NCBI GenBank assembly: GCA_025200525.1
Contig: CM045768.1
Span: 46,843,022 to 46,907,021 of the forward strand
Length of the DNA: 64,000 bases
Source: Camellia lanceoleosa
Lineage: Eukaryota; Streptophyta; Magnoliopsida; Ericales; Theaceae
Reading direction: 5' to 3'
This document shows positions 1-9,699 of this stretch, piece after piece (the stretch's first letter is position 1; every line of letters begins with the position of its first letter). A model generated the notes under the pieces. The model did no database searches. It was given only the letters and a program-made list of their open reading frames with translations, and was not told the origin of the DNA. The translations under genes and the position numbers were made by a program.

Positions 1-790
1 TACTTCCTCATCCAAAGTGCCATGAAGAAAAGCATTGCTGATGTCAAGTTGCTTTAATGGCCAATGATAATGTAAAGCCATACAAAGCAAAACCCGGATG
101 GTGGGATGTTTAGCCACAGGGCTAAAAGTTTCAGTATAATCAATGCCCTCTTGCTGTAAAAATCCTTTAGCAACCAACCGAGCTTTATATCGGGCAATAG
201 AACCATCACTGTTGCGTTTGATTTGAAAAACCCACTTACAACCAATAGCCTTCTTAGTAGAAGGAAAGGGGACAAGTGGCCAAGTACCCTGAGCAAGTAA
301 GGCATTATATTCGTCAAGCATAGCTGAATGCCAAAGAGGGGAAGCAAGAGCTTGTTGATGAGAAGAAGGTTCAATATTTGAAAAGGAAAGAGTAGTACAA
401 GCTACAAGACCCTTAGTTTTAGATCTGGTAAGCATAGGATGATAATTAGTAGAAGAAGAGAAATGAGGAATAGATGAAGTGGAAGAAAGTAAAGAAGGTA
501 AATGAATAAAAAAAGAATCAATTGGAATAGAGTGAGAGGATGCAATAGGTAGAGAGGAAGGCCCAGATAAAATTGGAGCAGAAAGTTGGATAGCAGAACA
601 GGGCTGAGAAACTGGAGAAATAACAGCAGCAAATCTGGTAGGAGAACAAACCAGAGGAGCTGTAGAGGATGCAGGCAGAGGTGCTGTAGGGGCAGATGAA
701 TGAGTAGAAAAAGGAAAAACATTTTCATGAAATTCGACATGTCGAGAAATATAGACTTGACCTGTGGTCATGTCCATACATCGATAGCCT
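1..790 (-). pseudogene. copia linker and N-terminal reverse transcriptase (partial)
   Basis: A minus-strand frame from about 790 down to 1 reads through the proline/serine-rich linker that follows copia integrase, then into the reverse transcriptase start. Visible motifs are YNALLAQGTWPLVP, KAIGCKWVFQIK, ARYKARLVAKGF and DISNAFLHGTLDEEV, the conserved first palm and finger blocks of copia reverse transcriptase. No stop was seen in this frame. It continues beyond position 1. The Met-initiated readings at 54-374 and 402-740 are out-of-frame shadows. Confidence 0.85.
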
Positions 791-1033
791 TTATAAGATG
801 AGTGATAGCCAAGAAAAACAACATAAAGAGGATCGAGGCTGCAACTTAGAATGAGTGTAAGGTCTTAACCAAGGAAAGCATTGGCAGCCAAAGACCTTCA
901 AAAAAGAATAATCAGGTAAGACATGATAAAGAAGCTCAAAAGGAGATTTGTTAGACAATTTAACACTGGGCATTCTATTAATGAGATGAATGGCAAGAGT
1001 AATCGTGATTAAACCGTAATTTCTCGGGAGCAA
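791..1033 (-). pseudogene. copia integrase C-terminal part, frameshifted
   Basis: Encodes the end of the copia integrase core and the start of the C-terminal region: LPRNYG, LINRMPSVKLSNKSPFELL and LKVFGCQCFPWLRPY are diagnostic. It lies in a different frame from the upstream integrase, so a frameshift falls near 1,010-1,033. A second shift near 835-845 moves the reading into the linker frame, where the VFLGY and MDMTTGQVYISRHVEF blocks appear. The broken frame means no full-length Pol could be made. Confidence 0.85.
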
Positions 1034-2448
1034 GAATGGTGAAGCAACGCAATAGTAGTCTCAACAATATGTCTATGTTTACATTCAGAGACACCATTTT
1101 GTGGGGGAGTATAAGAACAAGATAGTTGATGGATTATTCCTTGAGCTTTTAAGAATTTAGTCATGGAAAAGTTCACAAATTTAGTGCCACCATCAGTCCT
1201 TAATACTTGAAGTTTAGTAGAAAATTGAGTGTCAACATAGGCTTTAAATTCTAAAAATTTGGAGAAAACTTCACTTTTGTAACATAGAGGATAAAGCCAA
1301 GTAAAGCGACTATAATCATCAATGAAAAGCACATAATACTTGTATTTAGATGAAGTAGAATGAAAAGGTCCCCATACATCACTATAAATGAGAGAAAATG
1401 GATTATTCACAGTAGAATTTGACAGTTTAAAGGGAAGTCGATGACTCTTAGCCATACTACAATGTGTACAAGAAATAAGAGCAGACTTTGTTTTATTAAA
1501 AGAAAAAGGCAAATGCTTCTTTAAAACAGTAAACTTCAATGGAGATGGATGGCCCAATCGTTTGTGCCAAGTATCTGCAGAAGCACATGCAGAGGTCTTT
1601 GTTAAGAAGGCAGTAGATGAGGCTGAAGAAGGATGCATAGTAGTAGGATGATGAGAAGAAGACAACAGAGATGGAAATTGATACAGGCCATTAGCATTAT
1701 ATCCTTTGTGCAAAATGGCCTTGGTGGTCTTGTCCTGAACCACAAAGGAAGAAGTATCAAAAGTAATAGTGCAGTTATTATCTTTGGTGAGTTGATGAAC
1801 AGAGAGAAGATTGAAAGAGATGAGAGCATGAAGAAGTTTATTTAGTTTGAAGGAAAAATGAGGAGTAGGAAGGAGACCTTTACCTGTGTGATGGATAGGA
1901 ACAGAAGTGCCATTTCCAACCATAATTTGATCAGAACCAGTATAGGATTGTGATATGTTGAGATTGGAGAGATCATTAGTAATATGATCAGAGGCAGTTG
2001 AATCAAGGTACCAGGGAGCAGTCTCAGATAGAGAAGGAGGAGGAACAGAAGTAACATACGCTCTTGGTGAAGGATAAATAGAAGAGAGTTCAGAAACAGA
2101 CTGTGATGAAGAAGTTGGAGCAGAAGCATGTGGAGGAACAGTCTGATGAAAGTTCATATTCAGTCTGTGCCAACAATCAATAGCCGTATGATTACCTTTT
2201 CCACAGATTTGACAAAGTTTAGCAGATGAATAGAATCGACCTCTACCTCGAGAATTATGTCGGCCAGTACCACGAAAAGAGCCTCGATAACCTCCTCTCT
2301 GATTTCGAAAAGAAGATCGTCCTCCTCTTGAAGAAAAAGATCCACTGGTAGACACATAGGCAACTGTGTTTTCATGAGATTGCAATTTTTTCTGTTTAAA
2401 GTCTATATGAAGAGACTCAGAACACAAAAGAGAAGATAAGTCCACCAT
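1009..2448 (-). pseudogene. copia zinc knuckle, protease and integrase core
   Basis: From the N-terminus there is an RG/SR-rich nucleocapsid segment, a CCHC knuckle (CQICGKGNHTAIDCW, residues about 80-95), an aspartic protease block WYLDSTASDHIT, the GAG-pre-integrase zinc motif (HKRLGH with CTHC) and the integrase core with D in SDVWGP, D in RTDGG and E in NGVSE. The protease motif has Thr where families normally carry Gly (D-S-G/T-A), a change expected to damage the active-site turn. The frame continues from gag without a shift, interrupted only by the TGA at 2,464-2,466. It ends with a frameshift in integrase. Confidence 0.92.
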
Positions 2449-2463
2449 GGAAATAGGCTCAAT

Positions 2464-3045
2464 TCAAGCACGGACAGCAGTTTTAAGAGCATCAAACTCA
2501 TCCGGCAAGCCATTCAGAGTGATCAGTACCAAATCTTCATCATTCATAGGTGATGAAGTAAGAGCTAATTTATCAACAAGTTCTTTGATTTGAAGCAAAT
2601 ATTCTTCAATTGATTTGGAGCCTTTGGTTAACTGAGTCAATTGATTCTTGATTTGATGGATGTGAGAATAAGACACCATGATGAACCGTTTGCAAAAAAC
2701 AGTCCAGACCTCGAAACTGTGTTGCAGATGAAGAACAGAGGAAAAAATTGTAGGTGTAAGAGTAGCAGTTATACAACTAAGCAGATGAGCATCAGTCTTG
2801 TTCCAAATGACTTGATCTGGATTCAAAACTTCAACACCATTAGAGTCAGTGATCATCAATGGAGGATATGGAACTAATCTAATTGCAAAGTCTAACAGAT
2901 CTGTAGCTCGTAGAACATTCTGAAATTGACTTCGCCATATAAGAAAATTGGTAGAATCGAGTTTAACAGTGATAAAAGAATTCAGATTGGAAATCAAGAG
3001 ATTAAGATTTGTAGGTAAAGAAGAAGAAGATGATGACGCAGCCAT
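2464..3045 (-). pseudogene. copia gag (UBN2-type) N-terminal polyprotein
   Basis: Begins MAASSSSSSLPTNLN and contains the copia gag signature: LDSTNFLIWRSQF near residue 30, LEVW-like SFEVWTVFCKRF, IHQIKNQLTQLTKGSKSIEEYLLQIKELVD and LNGLPDEFDALKTAVRA. These define the UBN2/retrotran_gag family of plant copia elements. The first ATG lies 36 bp downstream of the primer binding site, where an element start codon belongs. The frame meets a TGA at 2,464-2,466 and then continues in frame into the zinc knuckle region. A nonsense mutation is therefore more likely than a designed gag/pol boundary. Confidence 0.9.
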
Positions 3046-3079
3046 ATATGGATTGAAACTATGCTCGTAGGAGCTCTAT

Positions 3080-3095
3080 GGAGGCTCTGATACCA
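3080..3095 (-). promoter_or_regulatory. primer binding site (tRNA-iMet type)
   Basis: The minus strand reads TGGTATCAGAGCCTCC directly after the LTR end. TGGTATCAGAGC is the standard plant copia primer site, complementary to the 3' end of initiator tRNA-Met. It fixes the inner LTR edge at 3,096. Confidence 0.93.
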
Positions 3096-3388
3096 TGAAG
3101 AACAATTGAATCTTTTATTATATCATTTATGATGAGATACATTGTATATTTATACAGATGCCATGTAACAAACTCCTAACAAACTATAACAAACTCTAAC
3201 TAACTTGAGTTAACAAACTCTAATTACTAACTAACTTGGGTTTAACAAACTAACTGCTTAACTAACTATCTTGAGTTCTTGAGCTTGATGCAGAGCAATC
3301 TGATGCTGCTGATGCAGAGTGAAAATCTGGTGCAGAGTGAGAATCTGGTGCTGCTGCAGATAGAGTCTTATCAGATGACAATGTAACA
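3096..3388 (-). mobile_element. copia 5' LTR
   Basis: On the minus strand it starts TGTTACATTGTC and ends ATTGTTCTTCA immediately before the primer site, giving TG...CA ends and a length of about 293 bp. A TATAAATA box is present on the minus strand at 3,147-3,154, a good position for the U3 promoter. The plus-strand flank after 3,388 is AGGCA, which would be the target duplication. This cannot be confirmed because the other LTR is outside the window. Confidence 0.8.
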
Positions 3389-3851
3389 AGGCATATGTCG
3401 GAGAGTAAAAGAGATCAATTGAATGACTTTAATCTATTTTCAATTTTTATTAGCAACATTCTGAACAAATTAAAGTTCGATTTACTTTGAATAAGACTAT
3501 TATTTATAATCACGTAATTTTATTATATTTAATTTTTTGAAATAAATAATATATATAATTTTATAAATAGATCATATATTTTTATTAAAGATAAATATAT
3601 TAAAATCACATGAACATGACTTTAGAATGAATTTGATTTTATTTTTTTAATTTGCATATGAGTTTACAAAATAATCGAGTATAATAAATTCACTAACTTA
3701 AACTATGCCTCTTTAATTCCCATTGGCTAAGTTCCATTTACATTTTATTTTACAATTCTACATAGGAAAAAGAAAGAAAAAGTAAATTATTTCACTTTCA
3801 TAAAGTGAATCTTATGCTCTCATTTATATAAGCAACAGAGAGATTTTTATA

Positions 3852-4034
3852 GGGGTTGTTTGGGATGATCTAAATAAGTGCACTTTTTGACTTTTTATGA
3901 AATATGGGTTGGGTATGGTTTGGGTTTGAAGTGATGCGGTAGAGAAGTGATGTGACTTAAATAAGATAATGTGACTTAAATAAGATAGTGATTTTTTGAT
4001 TTTTTGACTTTTTTAGGTTATGGCAAATAAGGCC
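3852..4034 (+). mobile_element. Tourist-type MITE (family A) in the USE array
   Basis: The segment starts AGGGGTTGTTTGGGATGATC and ends ATGGCAAATAAGGCCT, with termini that are imperfect inverted repeats. It interrupts the array motif AGATTTTTAGTGAGAAGCC, which is continuous in neighbouring units, so the insertion is younger than the array. Interior blocks (AAGTGCACTTTTTGAC, GTGACTTAAATAAGATA) recur at 40,403-40,543, 40,906-41,076 and 56,572-56,735. Confidence 0.8.
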
Positions 4035-4282
4035 TGAGAAGCCCTATGATCAATTTCTCATACTCATTTTTTTTAATTTTCTTAATTTTAAAGGATTAAG
4101 AAAATCCTCATTGAATAGCTTTCATTTAATTTTTATTTTACAATCTCACATAGTTTTGATTTTAAAAATAATTTTGGATGAGATTTTGAAACTCTCATAA
4201 TATTTAACTTTAAAATAATTATAATCTCATATCAAGAAAAGAAAAAAAAAAGTGAGTTGTTTCACTTATATAAAGTGTTACA

Positions 4283-4330
4283 ATCCCACATCGGAAAAAG
4301 AAAAAAAAGTAAGTTGTTCACTTATATAAA
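4283..4330 (+). promoter_or_regulatory. USE plus TATA module (best copy)
   Basis: ATCCCACATCG at 4,283-4,293 is an exact match to the plant U-snRNA upstream element RTCCCACATCG. TATATAAA follows at 4,323-4,330 after 29 bp. In plant snRNA genes a USE-TATA gap of about 33-34 bp goes with RNA polymerase II and about 23-24 bp with polymerase III, so this gap is nearer the Pol II class. The downstream sequence does not resemble U1, U2, U4, U5 or U6. Confidence 0.5.
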
Positions 4331-6139
4331 ATGAATCTTATAAATGTAGTTTTAAGGAAGAGGCCCTCTAGAAGGTACAAACCCTCATTCTAAAATTATT
4401 GAATTTTCTTAATTTTATACAATTAAGAAAATTCTCATTAGCTAGCTTTCATTTACCTTTTATTTTACAATCCCAAATTAGGAAAAAAAACGAAAAAGTG
4501 AATTATTTCATTTACACAAAGTGAATCTTATGCTCAAATTTATATAAATTATTGAAATTTCTTAATTTTAAACAATTAAGAAAATCCCCATTGTTTAGCT
4601 TCCATTTAACTTTTATTTTACAATCCCATATCAGGAAAAGAAGGAAAAAGTGAAGTGTTTTACTTAAATAAAGTGAATCTTATATTCTCATTTATATAAG
4701 CAAAAGAAGATTTTTAGTGAGAAACCATATAATCAATACCAATTTTTTTGTCTGTATTTAAGAACACATGTACAATACTCTTAGCATATCACCATGTATA
4801 AATTATGTGAATGTGCAACGTGAATGTGCGTTTGTAAACACAGTTTCAATCTACAATCTAATGTGCATATCTATTTAACTTATATTTTACAATTCCACCT
4901 CGAGAAAAGAAGAAAAAAGTAAATTGTTTCACTTATATAAAAGTGAATCTTATACTTCCATTTATATAAGTAAAAGAAGATTATTAGTGAGAAGCCTTAT
5001 AATCAATACAAATTTTTTTTTTCTTAATTTTAAACAATTAAGAAAATCTCCATGGGTTAGTTTTCATTTAACTTTTATTGTACAATCTCACATAGGCGCT
5101 TTGATTTTAAAATTTTTTTTGTATGAAATATTAAAACTCTCATAATATTTAATTTCAAAATAATTACAATCTCACATCGAGAAAAGAAATAAAAAGTAAG
5201 TTGTTTCACTTATATAAAGTGAATCTTATATTCTCATTTAATATTATAGTACTGTGTATGTTTCAGTTCAAGATGATTTAAATTTTAAAATAAAATTTAA
5301 AGGTTTTAATTAATTAATTTTGTTGTAAATTGGTTGGTCTTTTGAGTTAGCTAATTAGGCTGAATCGTTTTCGGTTTGACTGATTCACTAGTTTAGTCAC
5401 ATTTTAATTGTTTTATTAAAATATATTACTTAGATTTGTTTGAACGACCAAGATTGCTTGATTAGAAATGAATTTCCCGTCCAAACAACTGTTAACTTTT
5501 ATTTTATAATCCCACATTAGAAAAATAAGGAAAAAAATGAATTGTTTCACTATATAAACTTTATGCTCCTATTTAATATTGTAGTCTTGTGTATGTTTCA
5601 GTTCAAGACAGTTTAAATTTTAAAATTAAAATAAAATTTAAAAGTTTTAATTAATTAATTTTTGTATAAGTTGGTTGATTCTTTGACCTAGCCGATAGGG
5701 TGAATTATTTTCGGTTTGACTGATTCTCTGATTTAACTGCAATTTTAGTATTTTTATCAAAATATATTAGTTAAATTTGTTTGATTCAAAGTAAATTAAA
5801 GATTGACCTAATTAAAAATTAAATGGCTAAGATTGCTTGATTTGAAATAAACTGTTCGCCCAAACAATTGTTAACTTTTAAACAATTAAGAAAATCCCCA
5901 TTAGCTAGCTGTTATTTAACTTTTATTTTATAATCTCACATCGAGAAAAAAAAAGAAAAAAGAAAGTGAATTGTTTCACTTACATAAAGTGAATCTTATA
6001 CTCCCATTTATATAAGTAAAATGATATTTTTAGTGAGAAGTCTTATGATCAATATCTCATATTAATTTTTTTTAATTTGAAACTATTAAGAAAATTCCGA
6101 TTAGGTAACTTTCATTTAATTTTTATTTTATATAATATA

Positions 6140-6640
6140 AAAAAATTAAATATAATTATCATATTTTTATTAAATAACATATTATTATATTCTGTACATA
6201 ATGCTGGTGATATGCTTAGTTTCTATTATACAAAATTCAACTCAGAAACTATCAGATATTTTTGTTTTTCCAAAGTACCCATAAAACTGTCACACATTTT
6301 TGTTTTTCCAAAGTACCCATAAAATCGGTAAGTACTAAAATTTCACATCTCTATTAAATAGTTTTCATATTCAACCCTTAAATCGCTCAAAAATTCATAT
6401 GTACAATTGCAAACATATTATAATTACACTAATAGCCATTATATATATATATGCACAAATATATGGGTGGAGGTGGACCATATATTCTTCCAAAGTAACT
6501 CTTCATTTTTCCTAAAATTAGTATAGAATGCACCATGTATATGAAAAACTTATTGCCTGGTTTTGGGATATCATGTGGCCAATCACAAACATTCATATTT
6601 CCTTGTATTTTTTAATCACCAAACACAAACATTGATATTC
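6140..6640. other. AT-rich spacer, no feature
   Basis: Low-complexity AT-rich DNA with a short ATATAT run near 6,440 and a direct repeat of a TTTTTGTTTTTCCAAAGTACC block at about 6,257 and 6,299. No coding or structural signal was seen. Confidence 0.6.
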
Positions 6641-6644
6641 CCGG

Positions 6645-6967
6645 CTGAGCTGGCTCGGCCAGCGGGCAGACTTGCCCCAACATTGAGGTCCAAAGTAGCG
6701 GAGCCACGTGACAATTGAATTGCAGATTGTTCGAGCTATTATCGTTGAGGCAGACAGTCCATGGGAACGCGATTTCTAGTCGAGATGTCGCATAACATGC
6801 CTACCTTCAGACGGTTCCAGACGATTAGGGCTTTGGCTGAGCATACAACCTCTAATAGGCCGGTCTATCTTAGCCCGGCATAAAACAGGTCAATGTAATA
6901 TTGGTTCACAAGTAATAGTCTGGTCGGGTATTCCACGTGGACCAATAAGAGAAGAAGGAAATACACT
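6645..6967. repeat. GC-rich, LTR-like fragment at the Tat insertion site
   Basis: Composition changes abruptly from AT-rich spacer to CG-containing sequence (CCGGCTGAGCTGGCTCGG onward), similar in flavour to the Tat LTRs but not alignable to them by eye. It has no long open frame. It may be a remnant LTR of another retroelement or part of a disrupted host gene together with 18,190-18,545. Confidence 0.35.
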
Positions 6968-6972
6968 ACTGG
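6968..6972. repeat. target-site duplication ACTGG (left)
   Basis: ACTGG directly precedes the TGTGGGGA start of the 5' LTR and is repeated at 18,187-18,191 directly after the CACACA end of the 3' LTR. This exact 5-bp duplication proves a single integration event. Confidence 0.95.
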
Positions 6973-7512
6973 TGTGGGGATATATTTTCTGAGTACCAAC
7001 ACGTGGCCGAGGTGACGCCGAAGTGTCAACCGAGGTGCCACGTGTCGCAGTAGTTATGCCGAGATTATCTCGGAGTTGCCGAGGTTATCTGCGAGAATAC
7101 AGGAATCCGGGATAAACGGATAAGGGACAGGAGTCCTAGAATAAAGAAAGATTACAAGGTGGATATGGGTAGTACTCTCAGGGAGTCTATCCTTATCTCT
7201 TGAAGAGTCCAAGGTAAGTCCAGAATTAGAGTCCATAGAAGCCAGACTTCTAGTGGGACTGGGAGAGAGTTAAGCTATAAAAGAAGGGCACCCCCGGCGG
7301 GTCTAGAGTACGCAATTTTAAGTCTTGAGCAGTAATTTAAGCACTTATTTATCTTTGAGAGATATTGACTTGATCGTCGGAGTGCCCCCGGGTGGAAGAA
7401 CCACCGCCGGAGCCTTTTCTTTCTGTGCAGATTACAGGGTGCCGTCTACTCTGCCTGTGTTCTACAGCTGGATTACTAAGGAGGGCAATGTGATTGGAAA
7501 TTCACTCACACA
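6973..7512 (+). mobile_element. Tat 5' LTR
   Basis: Starts TGTGGGGATATATTTT and ends CACTCACACA. It contains ABRE-like CACGTGG and CACGTGTC boxes near the start, a TATAAAAG promoter at 7,276-7,283, and the CTTGATCGTCGGAG block common in Tat LTR R/U5 regions. Same length as the 3' LTR. Met-initiated frames inside it (7,054-7,236 and 7,325-7,558) are not genes. Confidence 0.95.
7276..7283 (+). promoter_or_regulatory. LTR TATA box
   Basis: TATAAAAG in the 5' LTR, conserved at 17,950-17,957 in the 3' LTR and at 62,149-62,156 in the second copy. Expected to position element transcription about 30 bp downstream. Confidence 0.8.
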
Positions 7513-7513
7513 A

Positions 7514-7531
7514 TTTGGCGCCGTCTATGGG
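7514..7531 (+). promoter_or_regulatory. Tat primer binding site
   Basis: TTTGGCGCCGTCTATGGG lies one base after the LTR end. TGGCGCC-type primer sites are usual in Tat/Athila Ty3 elements. The second family copy has the same site at 62,378-62,395 with G for A at one position. Confidence 0.85.
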
Positions 7532-7547
7532 AACGAAAGAAGAGTAG

Positions 7548-9371
7548 ATGGCCAGTAACACGCAGAAGGAAAAGATTGGGGACAACACTCCTACTGGGAG
7601 TGGAAGACCCGTCGACCCTAATGCTGAAGGAGGAGACCACAACGAAGAAACTTGTGATCAGAATCACGCAGAGAAAGGCGTCGGCCAAGATGGCAACACA
7701 TCAAAGAAAGCGGACCAGGGCAAGTACTATAACGAGGACAACCTCCAGATCTGGAAAGACAGATGTTTGAGGAGGGATGAAGAAGTAAAGGAGATGGCAA
7801 ACAAGTTGGCAGACCTTCAATCAGTCGTCAACTTCATGATGCAAAATAATGTCATGCAGCCGCCATACCCGCTACAGGACACACCAATGCCAAAGACAAC
7901 GCCTGAAGAAGGCGAAAAGAAATCCCAAGCCCCTCAAAGACACGAGTGGAAGGCACTCTCACCAAACTCCAGGAAGTCACCGAGAAGAGCCGAGAAGAGA
8001 AGAGTCCCGAAGGACATATCGCGAGAAGAAGCGGACCCCAAAGAACATCGGCATGTTCGGCGGATATTGTGTTTCGATGCGTCTGCGAAGGATCGAAAAG
8101 GGCCACCATGAGGCCGAGTAGTGCGCGAAAAATTTGAAGTCCAATGACAAGAGTGCAGGAGAAGTAAAGAGGACTTGAGAGATTACCTTAAGAGGAAGCA
8201 GGAGAATGCCGGAGCCGAAGTAACCTCCCCGGTTAAGCCGAGGACGTCATTTTCGATGGAATTGGACAAATTCGTCGCGCCGAAAAGATTTAGTATGCCG
8301 AGGTTCCAGATATATGATGGTAAGTCAGATCCTAACTTCCATGTCGGATTATTTTTGAATTCAATGGCATTATACAGTGGGAACGAGCCGTTGCTCTGCA
8401 AAGTGTTCCCTTCATCCTTCGGGGAGATTGCATCAGATTGGTTCCACAAATTGCCAAAGGGCAGCGTGAAGAGCTAGGAAGGCCTGGCCGAGATGTTTGT
8501 GGCCAGGTTCATAACAAACAAACTGCAGCCATTGAGGGTGGATGCATTGATGGCCCTAAAAATTAGCAAAGATGAAAGCCTTAGGGCCTATGCAAAGAGG
8601 TACTATGAGGTGTTCAATCGAATACCTGAATGCAACCAGGAGGTGGTGATCGTGTCTTTCAAGAACGGCCTGAAGGATGACTGTCCACTGCGGAAGTCTT
8701 TGGCAAAAACCCTGCCAAAGAGCATGGAAGAGCTCATGGCGAGAATCGAGAAGTATGCCAGAGTCGAGGAAGATACGTCGGGGAATAAGGAGACGAAGCC
8801 AGAAAAAGGCAACGGCTCGCCGAAGCGAGGCCAAGGTAACAATGGACCCAACAAACAAGAGACAGAGTTGAGAGCGAAGCAGGCAATGACGATGGTGTTC
8901 CGAATTCCGGTCCACAAAGTCCTTGATCAAATTCGAAATCAGCCCTACTTCAGGGTGCCGGCAAGAGCACCAGGAGAATTTATGGGGAGAAACCTTGGTA
9001 GGCGTTGTGCTTACCACAATGAGGAGGGGCACCCAACTCAGGGTTGCAGAGCCCTTAAAGCACATCTAGAAGATTTGGTGAGGCAAGGCCATCTGAGAGA
9101 CCTTGTGGATGAGGCCAAAACCAGGGAAGAACAGGCATGATTGTCTCAAGCACCAGCAGCCCCGCCTCCCCCAGCGCAGCAACCACAGGCAGGTGGACCT
9201 CGGGTGGTTAACGTGATCCACTCAAAGGTGAATGAAAACGACATACGGGGGGAGACACAGAGGGTAAAACACCTGCAGCACGTCAACCAGGTCGGGCTAA
9301 AAAGACCTCGGCCTGAAGAGTGCCAAGGACAGATGATAGCCTTCACAGAAGCCGACCTGGATATGGTTTAG
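7548..9371 (+). pseudogene. Tat gag, with in-frame stops
   Basis: The ATG at 7,548 lies 16 bp after the primer site. A single frame runs through the whole region, broken by TGA at 8,109 and 8,145, TAG at 8,475, TGA at 9,138 and TAG at 9,369. The central part is a Retrotrans_gag domain (PRFQIYDGKSDPNFHV, SDWFHKLPKGS, EMFVARFITNK, SFKNGLKDD), followed by a basic stretch and a short zinc-knuckle-like motif CAYHNEEGHPTQGCRALK near 9,008. At the 8,475 stop the second copy reads TGG instead of TAG, showing that this is a point mutation. Gag would form the virus-like particle core in the cytoplasm. Confidence 0.9.
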
Positions 9372-9383
9372 CACCCGCACAAT

Positions 9384-9690
9384 GATGCCTTGGTAGTATC
9401 CCTCCAGGTTGGGGAGTGCCAGGTGAAACGCATCCTGATTAATCAAGGTAGCTCCTACGACATCATGTATGTCAAATGTTACAAGGAGTTAGGCCTTCAC
9501 CTTGATGACATGGAGCAGTCAAACGGCCCGATGGTCGGCTTCAATGGAACGCCAACATGGCCATTAGGTGCAACAAGCTTGGAGGTACAGGCTGGCACGA
9601 AGAAGATCAAGACAGAATTCATTGTGATTGACACGCCCTCGCCTTACAACATCATCTTGGGGAGGCCGTGGTTGCATGCAACGGGGGCAG
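9384..9690 (+). pseudogene. Tat aspartic protease, catalytic Asp replaced
   Basis: The block VKRILINQGSSYDIMY corresponds to the active-site loop of Ty3 proteases (normally L-I/V-D-x-G-S-S). Here codon 9,441-9,443 is AAT, giving Asn for the catalytic Asp. Downstream, DTPSPYNIILGRPWLH is the typical second conserved block and flap end. A GAT-to-AAT transition explains the change. The protease could not process Gag-Pol, whatever the upstream stops do. Confidence 0.85.
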
Positions 9691-9699
9691 TTCCTTCAA

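Larger units (their letters stand above)
1..3388 (-). mobile_element. Ty1/copia LTR retrotransposon, 5' half (cut by window edge)
   Basis: Read on the minus strand, the order is 5' LTR, tRNA-Met-type primer site, gag, zinc knuckle, protease, integrase and the start of reverse transcriptase, which is the Pseudoviridae (copia) order. The reverse transcriptase runs off the left edge, so the 3' part and 3' LTR are not visible. The reading frame has one in-frame stop between gag and pol and two frameshifts in and after integrase, so this copy is not autonomous. Conserved motifs remain easy to read, suggesting moderate age. Confidence 0.95.
3715..6130 (+). repeat. degenerate tandem array with U-snRNA-type USE/TATA modules
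   Basis: About nine diverged copies of a roughly 250-300 bp unit follow one another. Each carries, in order, a TTAACTTTTATTTTACAAT stretch, a TCCCACATCG-like box, an A/G-rich spacer, a CACTTATATAAAGTGAATC block, a second TTTATATAAG, and in the better copies GTGAGAAGCC and an AATTAAGAAAATCCCCATT tail. Box copies lie near 3,755, 4,227, 4,283, 4,467, 4,621, 4,893, 5,170, 5,510 and 5,938. The box matches the plant upstream sequence element of snRNA genes, and the spacing to the TATA box is about 29-33 bp. I see no snRNA body downstream. Whether it is a dispersed repeat or a functional promoter array is unresolved. Confidence 0.75.

Noticed and set aside
402..740. Leu-rich membrane protein on the minus strand
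   Set aside because: Out-of-frame reading of the Ser/Pro-rich copia linker; the correct frame continues into reverse transcriptase.
3715..6130. Functional U1/U2/U4/U5/U6 snRNA genes
   Set aside because: The promoter-like boxes are present, but none of the known snRNA 5' ends or Sm sites were seen after the TATA boxes.
7054..7558. Small proteins in the Tat LTR (repeated at 17,728-18,346)
   Set aside because: They recur because the LTR is duplicated; no domain and opposite strands are equally open.
8556..9065. Antisense gene opposite Tat gag
   Set aside because: A mirror of gag codon usage without any motif; the genuine antisense gene of Tat elements lies in the 3' region.
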